A stretch of 10,419 nt of DNA. Origin: CAZCBN01 sp964496975 (GTDB taxonomy: Bacteria; Planctomycetota; Phycisphaerae; Phycisphaerales; UBA1924). Location: positions 1 through 10,419 of the forward strand of contig CAZCBN010000116.1 of the NCBI GenBank assembly GCA_964496975.1. Direction: 5' to 3'. A program made the position numbers and the translations under genes. Under the pieces are notes generated by a model that made no database searches, was not told the origin of the DNA, and saw only the letters and a program-made list of their open reading frames with translations. Position 1 is the stretch's first letter. The number at the start of each line of letters is the position of its first letter. Of the stretch, positions 1-6,877 are shown one piece after another.

Positions 1-68
1 CGAGATTCTCGGGTGCTCTTGCAGGCGGGAAGCAGCCAGCAACGCGGGTTCCTGATCGGGCGCCGCTC

Positions 69-127
69 GGCACAGGCTGCAAGCCTGTGCCACCCGTGGT
101 GCCAGACACAGGCTGCACGCCTGTGCC
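69..127. repeat. Two 23-bp palindromic repeats (REP-like)
   Basis: Copy one, 69-91, has perfect 10-bp arms GGCACAGGCT / AGCCTGTGCC around a 3-nt centre. Copy two, 105-127, has the same design with imperfect outer and inner pairs and a clean 7-bp core (CACAGGC 107-113, GCCTGTG 119-125). Both are followed by CACC. Four relatives lie at 3769-3924. All are intergenic, so they are probably dispersed REP-like elements, and they can also fold as RNA hairpins. No U-tract follows, so a standard intrinsic terminator is not supported. Confidence 0.8.
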
Positions 128-141
128 ACCCACGGCGTGAT

Positions 142-199
142 GGGGGCGGGGGGACTCGGCGGCGGGGGGTTGGCGTGGGGTTGATGGGGGGGGCGGGGG
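142..199 (+). other. G-tract cluster with quadruplex potential upstream of speA
   Basis: Six runs of four or more G lie on the plus strand at 142-146, 148-153, 164-169, 177-180, 186-193 and 195-199. The loops between them are short. This exceeds the usual four-run sequence rule for an intramolecular G-quadruplex. The last two runs fill the spacer of the proposed speA promoter. Folding in the cell is inference; the sequence shows only the potential. Confidence 0.55.
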
Positions 200-208
200 C
201 CCTACGCT
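181..208 (+). promoter_or_regulatory. Probable speA promoter
   Basis: A TTGATG hexamer at 181-186 resembles the -35 box TTGACA. TACGCT at 203-208 resembles a -10 box. The spacer is 16 nt and almost pure G. The -10 ends 9 nt before the ATG at 218, so transcription would begin at or just before the start codon. No Shine-Dalgarno is seen in that gap, which fits a leaderless or near-leaderless message. Confidence 0.45.
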
Positions 209-217
209 TGCTCCACG

Positions 218-2368
218 ATGACCACCGTTCCTTCTACGCCGTCCGTGGGATCGACCGCGCCCGTTTCGCAGGGGGGGGCTGTGGCCTCGGCGACCGGGCT
301 GGATTCGCCGCATGCGCCGGCGGCGAGCGGCCGCGCGGCGAACGCGGGCGGGAACGGCGGCGGGAATGGGAACGGCGGGCGGGTGGGGCGCGGGTGGAGC
401 GCGGCGGACTCGGCGGAGTTGTACGGGCTGAACGCGTGGGCCCGCGGGTATGTGCGGGCGGCGGCGAACGGGCACCTCATGATCACGCCGCGGGGGGATG
501 AAGACCCGACGGCGGCGATCGACCTTGCGGACTTGATGGACGGGCTGCGTCAGCGTGGGCTGGGGACGCCGGTGCTGCTGCGGTTCACGGACATCCTGTC
601 GAACCGGATGAACCGCATCAAGAAGGCGTTTGACAAGGCGATCTCGGAGAACGAGTTCAAGGGCGGGTATTCGTGCGTGTACCCGATCAAGGTGAACCAG
701 CAGCGGCAGGTGGTGGAGGAGCTGCGGGACCTTGCGGAGCCGCTGGGGTTTGGCCTGGAGGCGGGCAGCAAGCCGGAACTGCTGGCGGTGCTTGCGATCA
801 CCGAGGGCAAGCCGAACATGCCGGTGATCTGCAACGGCTTTAAGGATGACGAGTACGTCGAGACGGTGATTTTGGCGCACAAGCTGGGGCGGAACATCAT
901 CCCGGTGGTGGAGGCGTTCCACGAGCTGGAGCTGATCCTGAAGCACGCGGGGCGGTACGGGGTGCGGCCGAAGATCGGCGTGCGGGTGAAGCCGGCGGCG
1001 ACGGGCGTGGGCCGGTGGGCGGAGAGCGGGGGCGAGCGGAGCAAGTTCGGGCTGCACGTGCCGGAGGTGTTGACGGCGCTGGACCACCTGAAGAGCCGTG
1101 GGATGGCGGACTGCCTGAAGCTGGTGCACTTCCACGTGGGGAGCCAGCTGTGCGACATCCGGCAGGTGAAGAACGCGGTGAGCGAGCTGGCGCGGATCTA
1201 CTCGGAGCTGCGGCGGCTGGGCGCCGGGCTTGAGTACATCGACATCGGCGGCGGGCTGGCGGTTGACTATGACGGCAGCAACTCGACTTGGGCGAGCAGC
1301 ATGAACTACTCGCTGGACGAGTACGCGGGCGACGTGGTGTACCGCATCAAGCAGGCGTGCGAGGACAGCGGGCAGCCGCACCCGACGATCATCAGCGAGA
1401 GCGGTCGCGCGATGGTGGCGCACAGCAGCGTGCTGGTGATGGATGTGCTGGGACGGACGCGGTTCCGCAGCGACCCGGACGTGCCGTGGGTGCGGCGGAT
1501 GCTGGCGGCGGAGACGGCGGCGGGGAATGACTCGCCGCAGCCGGTGCTGGACCTGCTGGACGCGTGGGAGCGGCTCAGCCAGGTGGACGACATGGAGGAC
1601 CGCGCGGCGGCGGAGGCGTATCACGATGCGCTGCAGGCTCGTGACGAGGCGCTGCAGCTGTTCGGGCTGGGCTATCTGAGCCTGCCGATGCGGGCGGCCG
1701 CGGAGAGGCTGTACTGGGCGATCGGGCGGAAGGTGCTCGCCATCACGGCGGACAGCGACGCGGGCGGGCTGCCGGACCAGATCGAGGGGCTGCCGCGGCA
1801 GCTGAGCGATATTTACTTCGGCAACTTCAGCCTGTTCCAGAGCCTGCCGGACAGCTGGGCGATCGACCAGATCTTCCCGATCGTGCCGATCCAGCGGCTG
1901 CACGAGGAGCCGAAGCGGCGGGCGATTTTGGCGGACATCACGTGCGACAGCGACGGGCAGGTGGACAAGTTCGCGTGCACGGACCAGCGGAACTACAAGC
2001 CGACGCTGGAGCTGCACGAGCTGCGGCTGAACCCGGACGGGTCGGTCGCGGACCCGTACATGCTGGCGATCTTCCTCGTCGGGGCGTACCAGGAGGTGCT
2101 GGGCGACCTGCACAACCTGTTCGGGGACACGCACGCGGTGCACGTGTCGCTCGATGAGCAGACGGGGTGGCGGATCGACGAGATCATCGAGGGCGACACG
2201 GTGCGCGAGGTGCTGAGCTACGTGCAGTACGACGTGGACGACCTGCGCAAGGCGATGCGCCGCGAGACGGAACGCGCGGTGCGGAGCGGGCGGATGAGCA
2301 TCCCCGAGAGCCAGAACCTGCTGCGGTTCTATGAGAGCGGGCTGGAGGGGTATACGTATCTGGAGTAG
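218..2368 (+). CDS. speA: Biosynthetic arginine decarboxylase
   Basis: PLP-dependent fold-type III decarboxylase converting L-arginine to agmatine and CO2, the entry to agmatine-based polyamine synthesis; probably cytoplasmic. The 716-residue product shows the hallmark sites in order. The PLP lysine is K158 in YPIKVNQ. HFHVGSQ spans 304-310, the glycine-rich IDIGGGL spans 341-347, and ESGR spans 394-397. The catalytic cysteine of the second barrel partner is C576 in ITCDSDG. Family members are usually about 630-660 residues. The excess is a Gly/Ala/Asn-rich, poorly conserved N-terminus of about 60 residues; recognisable similarity begins near SAELYGLNAWARGY. ATG 218 is chosen because a -10-like TACGCT sits 9 nt upstream, although a later start before residue 60 cannot be excluded. 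A DHS-like gene follows on the same strand after 265 bp. Confidence 0.96.
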   Translation: MTTVPSTPSVGSTAPVSQGGAVASATGLDSPHAPAASGRAANAGGNGGGNGNGGRVGRGWSAADSAELYGLNAWARGYVRAAANGHLMITPRGDEDPTAAIDLADLMDGLRQRGLGTPVLLRFTDILSNRMNRIKKAFDKAISENEFKGGYSCVYPIKVNQQRQVVEELRDLAEPLGFGLEAGSKPELLAVLAITEGKPNMPVICNGFKDDEYVETVILAHKLGRNIIPVVEAFHELELILKHAGRYGVRPKIGVRVKPAATGVGRWAESGGERSKFGLHVPEVLTALDHLKSRGMADCLKLVHFHVGSQLCDIRQVKNAVSELARIYSELRRLGAGLEYIDIGGGLAVDYDGSNSTWASSMNYSLDEYAGDVVYRIKQACEDSGQPHPTIISESGRAMVAHSSVLVMDVLGRTRFRSDPDVPWVRRMLAAETAAGNDSPQPVLDLLDAWERLSQVDDMEDRAAAEAYHDALQARDEALQLFGLGYLSLPMRAAAERLYWAIGRKVLAITADSDAGGLPDQIEGLPRQLSDIYFGNFSLFQSLPDSWAIDQIFPIVPIQRLHEEPKRRAILADITCDSDGQVDKFACTDQRNYKPTLELHELRLNPDGSVADPYMLAIFLVGAYQEVLGDLHNLFGDTHAVHVSLDEQTGWRIDEIIEGDTVREVLSYVQYDVDDLRKAMRRETERAVRSGRMSIPESQNLLRFYESGLEGYTYLE

Positions 2369-2407
2369 GCGCGGGGGGAGAAGTGGCAGGGTGGCAGAGT
2401 GGGCGGC

Positions 2408-2438
2408 GGGGGCCGCCGGGGAGGGGGAGGAGGGGGGG
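2408..2438 (+). other. G-tract cluster downstream of speA
   Basis: Four G-runs lie in 31 nt: 2408-2412, 2418-2421, 2423-2427 and 2432-2438, with loops of 1-5 nt. This is quadruplex-capable by the usual sequence rule. It begins 40 nt after the speA stop and ends just before the hairpin at 2441. A role in 3' end formation or mRNA stability is possible but unproven. Confidence 0.45.
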
Positions 2439-2440
2439 AG

Positions 2441-2465
2441 CACGGCTTGACGGAGTCAAGCCGTG
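2441..2465 (+). terminator. Perfect 11-bp hairpin after speA
   Basis: CACGGCTTGAC (2441-2451) and GTCAAGCCGTG (2455-2465) are exact reverse complements around a 3-nt loop. The stem is strong and lies 73 nt after the speA stop. There is no U-tract after it, so it may be a processing or stability hairpin, a partial terminator, or another dispersed palindrome. Like the 23-bp palindromes, it is followed by GCACC, which suggests a related element. Confidence 0.5.
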
Positions 2466-2474
2466 GCACCCGGT

Positions 2475-2502
2475 ACCTGGCACCTGGCACCTGGCACCTG
2501 GC
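2475..2502 (+). repeat. Tandem repeat, four copies of ACCTGGC
   Basis: Four exact 7-bp units (2475-2481, 2482-2488, 2489-2495, 2496-2502) lie in the gap between speA and the DHS-like gene, 9 bp after the hairpin. The unit is not a multiple of three and no coding frame crosses it. It looks like slippage-generated repeat DNA. Confidence 0.8.
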
Positions 2503-2580
2503 TTCCGGAGGCGGAGGTGGGTGGCGAGGATCGTTTGAGGGCGTTGGTTGGGTCGGTTGGTGTTCTGAGTCTCGTTTTCC

Positions 2581-2612
2581 CTTCGTGGCTTCGTGGCTCA
2601 GTGGCTTCGTGG
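2581..2612 (+). repeat. Tandem repeat, four 8-bp units of CTTCGTGG type
   Basis: The units are CTTCGTGG (2581-2588), CTTCGTGG (2589-2596), CTCAGTGG (2597-2604) and CTTCGTGG (2605-2612). A further partial match, CTTCGTG, lies at 2617-2623 and runs into the Shine-Dalgarno of the next gene. The stretch is less GC-rich than its surroundings, and it would be in the 5' leader of the DHS-like message. Confidence 0.75.
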
Positions 2613-2622
2613 CTTTCTTCGT

Positions 2623-2631
2623 GAGGTGATC
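2623..2631 (+). promoter_or_regulatory. Strong Shine-Dalgarno for the DHS-like gene
   Basis: GAGGTGATC is an uninterrupted 9-nt match to the anti-Shine-Dalgarno end of bacterial 16S rRNA. It ends 2 nt before ATG 2634 and fixes that start. It contrasts with the SD-less starts of speA, thiL, exbB and fur in this window. Confidence 0.75.
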
Positions 2632-2633
2632 CG

Positions 2634-3737
2634 ATGGCGTGGACCAAGGCTGAACTGCTCGCGAACCCCGTTGAGCATGTCGACATCACGGCGTTTGATG
2701 CGCGGCCGATCGTGGACGCGTACCGCAAGACGGCGTACCAGGCCCGCAACACGGCCCGGGCGGCGGACATCTACAGCATGATGCTGGCCGACACCGGGTG
2801 CGTCGTCATCCTGACGCTGGCGGGGTCGTTGATCTCGGCGGGGATGAAGAAGGCCATCGTGCAGCTCCTCGAGCTGAACATGGTGGACGCGATCGTGTCC
2901 AGCGGGGCGAACCTGATCGACCAGGACTTTTTCGAGGGGCTTGGGTTCAAGCACTACATCGCGCCGGGGAGCCCGGAGAACCCGCCCGTCGATGACCCGA
3001 CGCTGCGCGACCTCGCGATCGACCGCATCTACGACACGTACATCAACGAGGACGAGCTGCGGATCTGCGACGACACGACCAAGGCCGTCTTTGACGGGCT
3101 TGATCCCGGCCCGTACAGCAGCCGGCAGTTGCTCGCCGAGATGGGCCGCTACCTCGACACGCGGCACGGGAAGCACGAGAGCATCCTGCTGACGGCATAC
3201 CGGCGCGGCGTGCCGATCTTCTGCCCGGCGTTCAGCGATTGCTCGGCGGGCTTCGGCATCGTGATGCACCAGGCCGAGCGGGCGCGGGCGGGCCGGCCCA
3301 GCGTGAGCATCGACAGCGGCAAGGATTTTTGGGAGTTGACCAAGATCAAGCTGCACACGATGGAGCACGGTGGGGACACGGGCCTGCTGATGCTGTCGGG
3401 CGGCGTGCCGAAGAACTTTGTGCAGGACATCGTGGTGTCGGCGGAGCTGCTGGTGGAGAAGGGGCTCGCGGGCATCGCCGAGGACGCGGAGACGCCCATG
3501 CACAAGTACGCAATCCAGCTCACCGTGGCGGACGCGCGGGACGGCGCGCTCTCGGGCAGCACGCTGCGCGAGGCGTGCAGCTGGGGCAAGGTGGACGTCG
3601 TGCACGAGCAGATGGTGTTCGGCGAGGTGACGACGGTCTTCCCGATCATCGCGAGCGACGCGTACCACCGCGGGGCGTGGAAGAACAGGCCGCAGCGGAA
3701 GCTGGCGGAGCTGTTCGAGCCGGTGGTGGCGGGGTAA
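2634..3737 (+). CDS. Deoxyhypusine synthase-like protein (polyamine aminobutyl/aminopropyl transferase)
   Basis: Member of the deoxyhypusine synthase (DHS) family, 367 residues, about the usual length. DHS uses NAD and spermidine to move an aminobutyl group through a lysine imine. Bacteria lack eIF5A, and characterised bacterial homologues act on polyamines, for example as homospermidine synthases. Visible family segments are LTLAGSLISAG (60-70), NMVDAIVSSGANLIDQDFF (82-100), IDSGKDFWEL (226-235), MLSGGVPKNF (253-262) and GSTLREACSWGK (308-319). K319 aligns with the imine-forming catalytic lysine, so the enzyme is predicted active. The start is set by the strong Shine-Dalgarno. Placement after speA points to polyamine synthesis. 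Whether the acceptor is putrescine, agmatine or something else cannot be read from the sequence. No agmatinase or agmatine deiminase gene is present here. Confidence 0.9.
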   Translation: MAWTKAELLANPVEHVDITAFDARPIVDAYRKTAYQARNTARAADIYSMMLADTGCVVILTLAGSLISAGMKKAIVQLLELNMVDAIVSSGANLIDQDFFEGLGFKHYIAPGSPENPPVDDPTLRDLAIDRIYDTYINEDELRICDDTTKAVFDGLDPGPYSSRQLLAEMGRYLDTRHGKHESILLTAYRRGVPIFCPAFSDCSAGFGIVMHQAERARAGRPSVSIDSGKDFWELTKIKLHTMEHGGDTGLLMLSGGVPKNFVQDIVVSAELLVEKGLAGIAEDAETPMHKYAIQLTVADARDGALSGSTLREACSWGKVDVVHEQMVFGEVTTVFPIIASDAYHRGAWKNRPQRKLAELFEPVVAG

Positions 3738-3768
3738 GACGCGGGCGGGCCGCTGGATGGGATGTGGT

Positions 3769-3924
3769 GGCACAGGCCTGCGCCTGTGGCGAGATGTCTT
3801 TGGTGGCACAGGCTTGCAGCCTGTGCCGGGAGGCCCGGTTGGCGGGAGCGATCCGGCACAGCCTGCAAGGCTGTGCCACCGTGGGGCCGTGTGCCCGGCT
3901 CGGCACAGCCTGCGAGGCTGTGCC
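3769..3924. repeat. Cluster of four palindromic repeats in a convergent gap
   Basis: Copies lie at 3769-3790 (imperfect, 7-bp core arms CACAGGC/GCCTGTG), 3805-3827, 3855-3877 and 3902-3924. The last three have perfect 10-bp arms and a 3-nt centre. The arms are GGCACAGGCT in 3805-3827 and GGCACAGCCT in the last two. The change is matched on the other arm, so pairing is kept. The cluster fills the 209-bp gap between the 3' ends of the DHS-like and DUF885 genes. There it could block or end transcription from both sides, although no U-tract supports classic termination. Confidence 0.85.
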
Positions 3925-3946
3925 GCCGTAACCGCCTGTGCCGCGG

Positions 3947-5809
3947 TCAGCCCTTTTGCTCTTCGATCCAGCGGCGCATCTTGGCTTCGAGCACGGGCAG
4001 GGGCAGGCTGCCGTCGCCCAGCAGGCGGTCGTGGAAGGCGCGGATGTCGAAGCGGTCGCCGAGCGCCTGCTCGGCCTCGCCCCGCAGGCGGCGGATGGTG
4101 AGCTCGCCCAGCTTGTAGGCGCAGGCCTGGCCGGGCCAGCCGATGTAGCGGTCGACCTCGTTGGCGGCGTCGAGCTCGGTGCTTGCGCTGTTGTCGAGCA
4201 TGTAGTCAAGGGCCTGCTGGCGGGTCCACCCCTTGGCGTGCATGCCGGTGTCGACGACGAGGCGGATGGCGCGCCAGATCTCGTAGTTCAGCCGGCCGAA
4301 GTCGTCGTAGGGGTTGTCGTAGAAGCCGCGTTCGCCGTCGCCCATTTCGAGTCCGAGGCGCTCGGCGTAGAGGCCCCAGCCCTCGCCGTAGGCGGTGTAG
4401 CTGTCGAGGCGGCGGAGGGGGTGGACGCCCTCGAGCTCGTCGTTGAGAGCGTTCTCCAGGTGGTGGCCCGGCACGGCCTCGTGCAGGGTGAGCGGGACGA
4501 TGTCAAAGCTCGGGCGCTGGTCGAGGGCGTAGGTGTTGGCCATGAAGTAGCCCGCGCGGCCCGCGGCGACGGAGCCGGGGTAGTAGTACGCGGTGGGGCT
4601 GCTCTTGGCGGCGAAGCGCGGGATGGGGCGGATGCCGTAGGGCGTGCGCGGCAGGCGGCCGAAGAGGCGCATGAGCTCGGGGTCGACCTTCTTGGCGAAG
4701 GCGCGGTAGGCGTCGAGCAGTTCGTCCTCGGTCTTGAAGTAGAAGCGCGGGTTGGTGCGCAGGTCGTCGATGAAGGCGCGGAAGAGGGCGTCGCCCTGCA
4801 GGAGCGACTTCTGCGGGAAGTCGCTGCGGGCGATGACGTCCATCATCTCGGCCTTGATGCGGGCGACCTCATCGAGGCCGATACGGTGCACCTCGTCGGC
4901 GCTGAGCGGGAGGGTGGTGTGCAGGCGGAGGCAGTAGTCGTAGTAGTCGCGGCCGTCGACGCTGTCGACGGCGGCGAGCGACTCGCGGCAGGCGGGGGTG
5001 TATTCGTTCTCGAGGAAGTCGGCGAAGCGGGCGAAGGCGGGGACGACGGCCTCGCGCACGGCGGCGGCCGCGTCGGCGGCGAAGGCGTCGCCGCGGCCCG
5101 CGTCGCGGAAGGGGCCGTACATCGGGTGGGCCTGCGGGTTTTCGATGAGCTGCGCATCGCCCACGGCGCGGGCCTGCTCGATCGCGGCCCGGATGAGGAA
5201 GCGCGGCTGCGTGCGGCCGGCGGCGATGCCGGCGCGCATCTGCTCGATGTGCGCGTCGAGGTGCGCGGGCAGGGCCCGCAGGCGGCGGACGTAGGCCGCG
5301 TAGTCCTGGGCGGTGTTGAACGCGACGAACAGGGGGAGCTGCGGGAGCCAGACCTGCGGGCCGTCGATCGCGTTGACGGGCATGTGCTCGGGGGAGAAGC
5401 GGGCGCCGTCAAGGTCCAGCTTCAGGCGGTAGACGAGCAGGTCGGCGTCGAGGTGGTCCTTGTCGGTGAAGGCGGCGCGGTTCATCGCGGCGAGGCGGGT
5501 GAGCACCTCGGCCTCGTAGGCACGCCAGGCGGCGTAGGCGGCGGGGCTCGGGTCGTCGAGGCGGTCGGCCACGTCGGCGCGGTTCAGCTGCCCCCCGACG
5601 CCCACGGGCGAACGCTGCACGAGCCGCTCGAGGAACTCGTCCATCAGCGCCCGAAGCTCGGACGAGCGGGGCGATGCGGCCTGCAACGCCGGGACCGAAA
5701 CCGGCGTGACCGGCTGGGCGGCGGCGGCCGCGGCGGCCGATGCGGTGCACACCGCGGCCGCGAGCGCAAGACCGGAAGCGAAGGCGACGGCGAGCGGGGA
5801 ACGGGGCAT
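3947..5809 (-). CDS. Exported DUF885 family protein, putative metallopeptidase-like
   Basis: Product of 620 residues, the normal size for this family. The N-terminus (MPRSPLAVAF then a long Ala/Leu stretch to about residue 31) is a Sec-type signal peptide. C21 is not in a convincing lipobox, so a soluble periplasmic or secreted protein is more likely than a lipoprotein. The diagnostic DUF885 motif is HEAVPGHH (H443, E444, H449, H450). It is followed 33 residues later by GEGWGLYAE with E476, a pattern like the metal-binding helices of gluzincin peptidases. The spacing is not a strict HExxH, and the substrate is unknown. ATG 5809 is supported by AGGAG (5816-5820 on the plus strand) 6 nt upstream and a TACGCT -10-like hexamer at 5832-5837. 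It is divergent from thiL, with 57 bp between them, and convergent with the DHS-like gene. Confidence 0.9.
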   Translation of the reverse strand: MPRSPLAVAFASGLALAAAVCTASAAAAAAAQPVTPVSVPALQAASPRSSELRALMDEFLERLVQRSPVGVGGQLNRADVADRLDDPSPAAYAAWRAYEAEVLTRLAAMNRAAFTDKDHLDADLLVYRLKLDLDGARFSPEHMPVNAIDGPQVWLPQLPLFVAFNTAQDYAAYVRRLRALPAHLDAHIEQMRAGIAAGRTQPRFLIRAAIEQARAVGDAQLIENPQAHPMYGPFRDAGRGDAFAADAAAAVREAVVPAFARFADFLENEYTPACRESLAAVDSVDGRDYYDYCLRLHTTLPLSADEVHRIGLDEVARIKAEMMDVIARSDFPQKSLLQGDALFRAFIDDLRTNPRFYFKTEDELLDAYRAFAKKVDPELMRLFGRLPRTPYGIRPIPRFAAKSSPTAYYYPGSVAAGRAGYFMANTYALDQRPSFDIVPLTLHEAVPGHHLENALNDELEGVHPLRRLDSYTAYGEGWGLYAERLGLEMGDGERGFYDNPYDDFGRLNYEIWRAIRLVVDTGMHAKGWTRQQALDYMLDNSASTELDAANEVDRYIGWPGQACAYKLGELTIRRLRGEAEQALGDRFDIRAFHDRLLGDGSLPLPVLEAKMRRWIEEQKG

Positions 5810-5855
5810 GGTCGACTCCTGTGGCCCGGGCAGCGTACCGCGTTTTCCCGCAACC

Positions 5856-5861
5856 TACCGT
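5856..5861 (+). promoter_or_regulatory. -10-like hexamer at thiL
   Basis: TACCGT ends 5 nt before ATG 5867. No Shine-Dalgarno at usable spacing is seen, so the transcript may start at or near the start codon. No clear -35 box is recognisable. The 57-bp gap to the divergent DUF885 gene must hold both promoters. Confidence 0.35.
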
Positions 5862-5866
5862 TGAGG

Positions 5867-6817
5867 ATGCGCGAGGCCGAGCTGCTCCGTCACATCGCGG
5901 CGCGATCTTCCGACCTGCACGGGGCCGCGTCGGCGTTCGGGCGCATCGAGCTGGGCCCGGGCGATGATTGCGCGGTGGTGCTCGCGGGCGACGGGTCGCG
6001 GCTGGTGATCGGCGTGGACCAGGTCGTCTGCGGGCGGCACTTTTTGCCCGAGCTGCTGGAGAGCGACGAGGGGCTGAACCTCGTGGCGCGGAAGGCCGTC
6101 GCGCGGGCCGTCAGCGACGTCGCGGCGATGGGTGCGCGGCCGTGCTGGGGGCTGGCGACGGGCGTGCTGCCCGCGGGCTTTGCCCGGGCCGATGCGCTCT
6201 TTGACGCGATGGCGGGCTGGGCGAGGCGGTTCCACTGCCCGCTGATCGGGGGGGACATCGCCTCGCTGGGCGACGGCGCGGGGCCGCTGAGCCTCACGGT
6301 GACGGCGGCGGGCGGGCTCGCGCCGGGGGCGGAGCCGCTGCGTCGGTCTGGCGCGCGGGTCGGGGATGTGCTCTGGCTTACCGGGCCCATCGGCGGGAGT
6401 GTGGCGAGCGGGTGGCACCTGCGGTTTGAGCCACGGGTCGAGGCGGGCCTTGCCGCGGCGGCGAGCGGACGCGTGCACGCGGCGATCGACCTGTCCGACG
6501 GGTTGGGCCGCGACGCGGCACGCGTGGGCGAGGCCTCGGGCGTGGTGCTGGAACTGCACGCGGCGCGGCTTCCGCTGAATCACCGCTGCAACGGCTGGCT
6601 CGACGCGGCGAGCGAGGGCGAGGACTACGAGCTGCTGCTCTCGTGCGCGCCGGGCCCGGGGCCGCTCGGGGCGGCGGCGCCGTTTCAGACGCTCCCGGAG
6701 CTGCTCGGGCCCGTGGGCGTGGTGCGGGCGTGCGGGCCCGGCGAGACGCCCGGCGCGGTGATCGTCGACGCCTACGGCCTGGCGCACGACGCGGCGGACC
6801 TGGGTTGGAACCACTGA
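5867..6817 (+). CDS. thiL: Thiamine-monophosphate kinase
   Basis: ThiL phosphorylates thiamine monophosphate with ATP to give the cofactor thiamine diphosphate, the last step of the pathway; cytoplasmic. The 316-residue product is normal length and belongs to the PurM/AIR-synthase-like ATP-binding fold. Visible motifs are GPGDDCAVV with the metal-binding D33 and D34, VARAVSDVAAMGA in the first domain, IGGDI, DLSDGLGRDA at 208-217, and SEGEDYELLL at 249-258, the ThiL signature. The same frame stays open far upstream because it runs antisense to the DUF885 gene. The start at ATG 5867 is set by family length and by a -10-like TACCGT 5 nt upstream; an in-frame TTG at 5861 is a weaker alternative. 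tsaE follows after 60 bp. No other thi gene is in the window. Confidence 0.95.
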   Translation: MREAELLRHIAARSSDLHGAASAFGRIELGPGDDCAVVLAGDGSRLVIGVDQVVCGRHFLPELLESDEGLNLVARKAVARAVSDVAAMGARPCWGLATGVLPAGFARADALFDAMAGWARRFHCPLIGGDIASLGDGAGPLSLTVTAAGGLAPGAEPLRRSGARVGDVLWLTGPIGGSVASGWHLRFEPRVEAGLAAAASGRVHAAIDLSDGLGRDAARVGEASGVVLELHAARLPLNHRCNGWLDAASEGEDYELLLSCAPGPGPLGAAAPFQTLPELLGPVGVVRACGPGETPGAVIVDAYGLAHDAADLGWNH

Positions 6818-6877
6818 ACGCCGGGGTTTTCGGGCGATTCGGGCCGCGGCGCGGGGGGCAGCGGGCAACAATCGGGC

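Noticed and set aside
13..501. 162-codon plus-strand open frame at the left end
   Set aside because: It crosses the palindromes and G-tracts and overlaps speA in another frame. Composition is Gly/Arg-rich with no motif.
2598..3809. 403-codon minus-strand open frame
   Set aside because: It is a shadow of the DHS-like gene, rich in Arg, His and Val, and shows no family motif.
3769..3924. CRISPR array
   Set aside because: The repeats are 22-23 bp perfect palindromes with irregular spacing (14, 27 and 24 nt) and two sequence types. No cas gene is nearby.
3738..3946. Standard intrinsic terminators at the convergent gene ends
   Set aside because: The hairpins are strong but none is followed by a U-tract on either strand. 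A terminator role is possible but not shown.
3938..5866. Very long plus-strand open frame running into thiL
   Set aside because: It is antisense to the DUF885 gene, which has a signal peptide, HEAVPGHH motif and family length. The upstream part is a GC-driven shadow with Val/Gly/Glu-rich composition and no recognisable domain.
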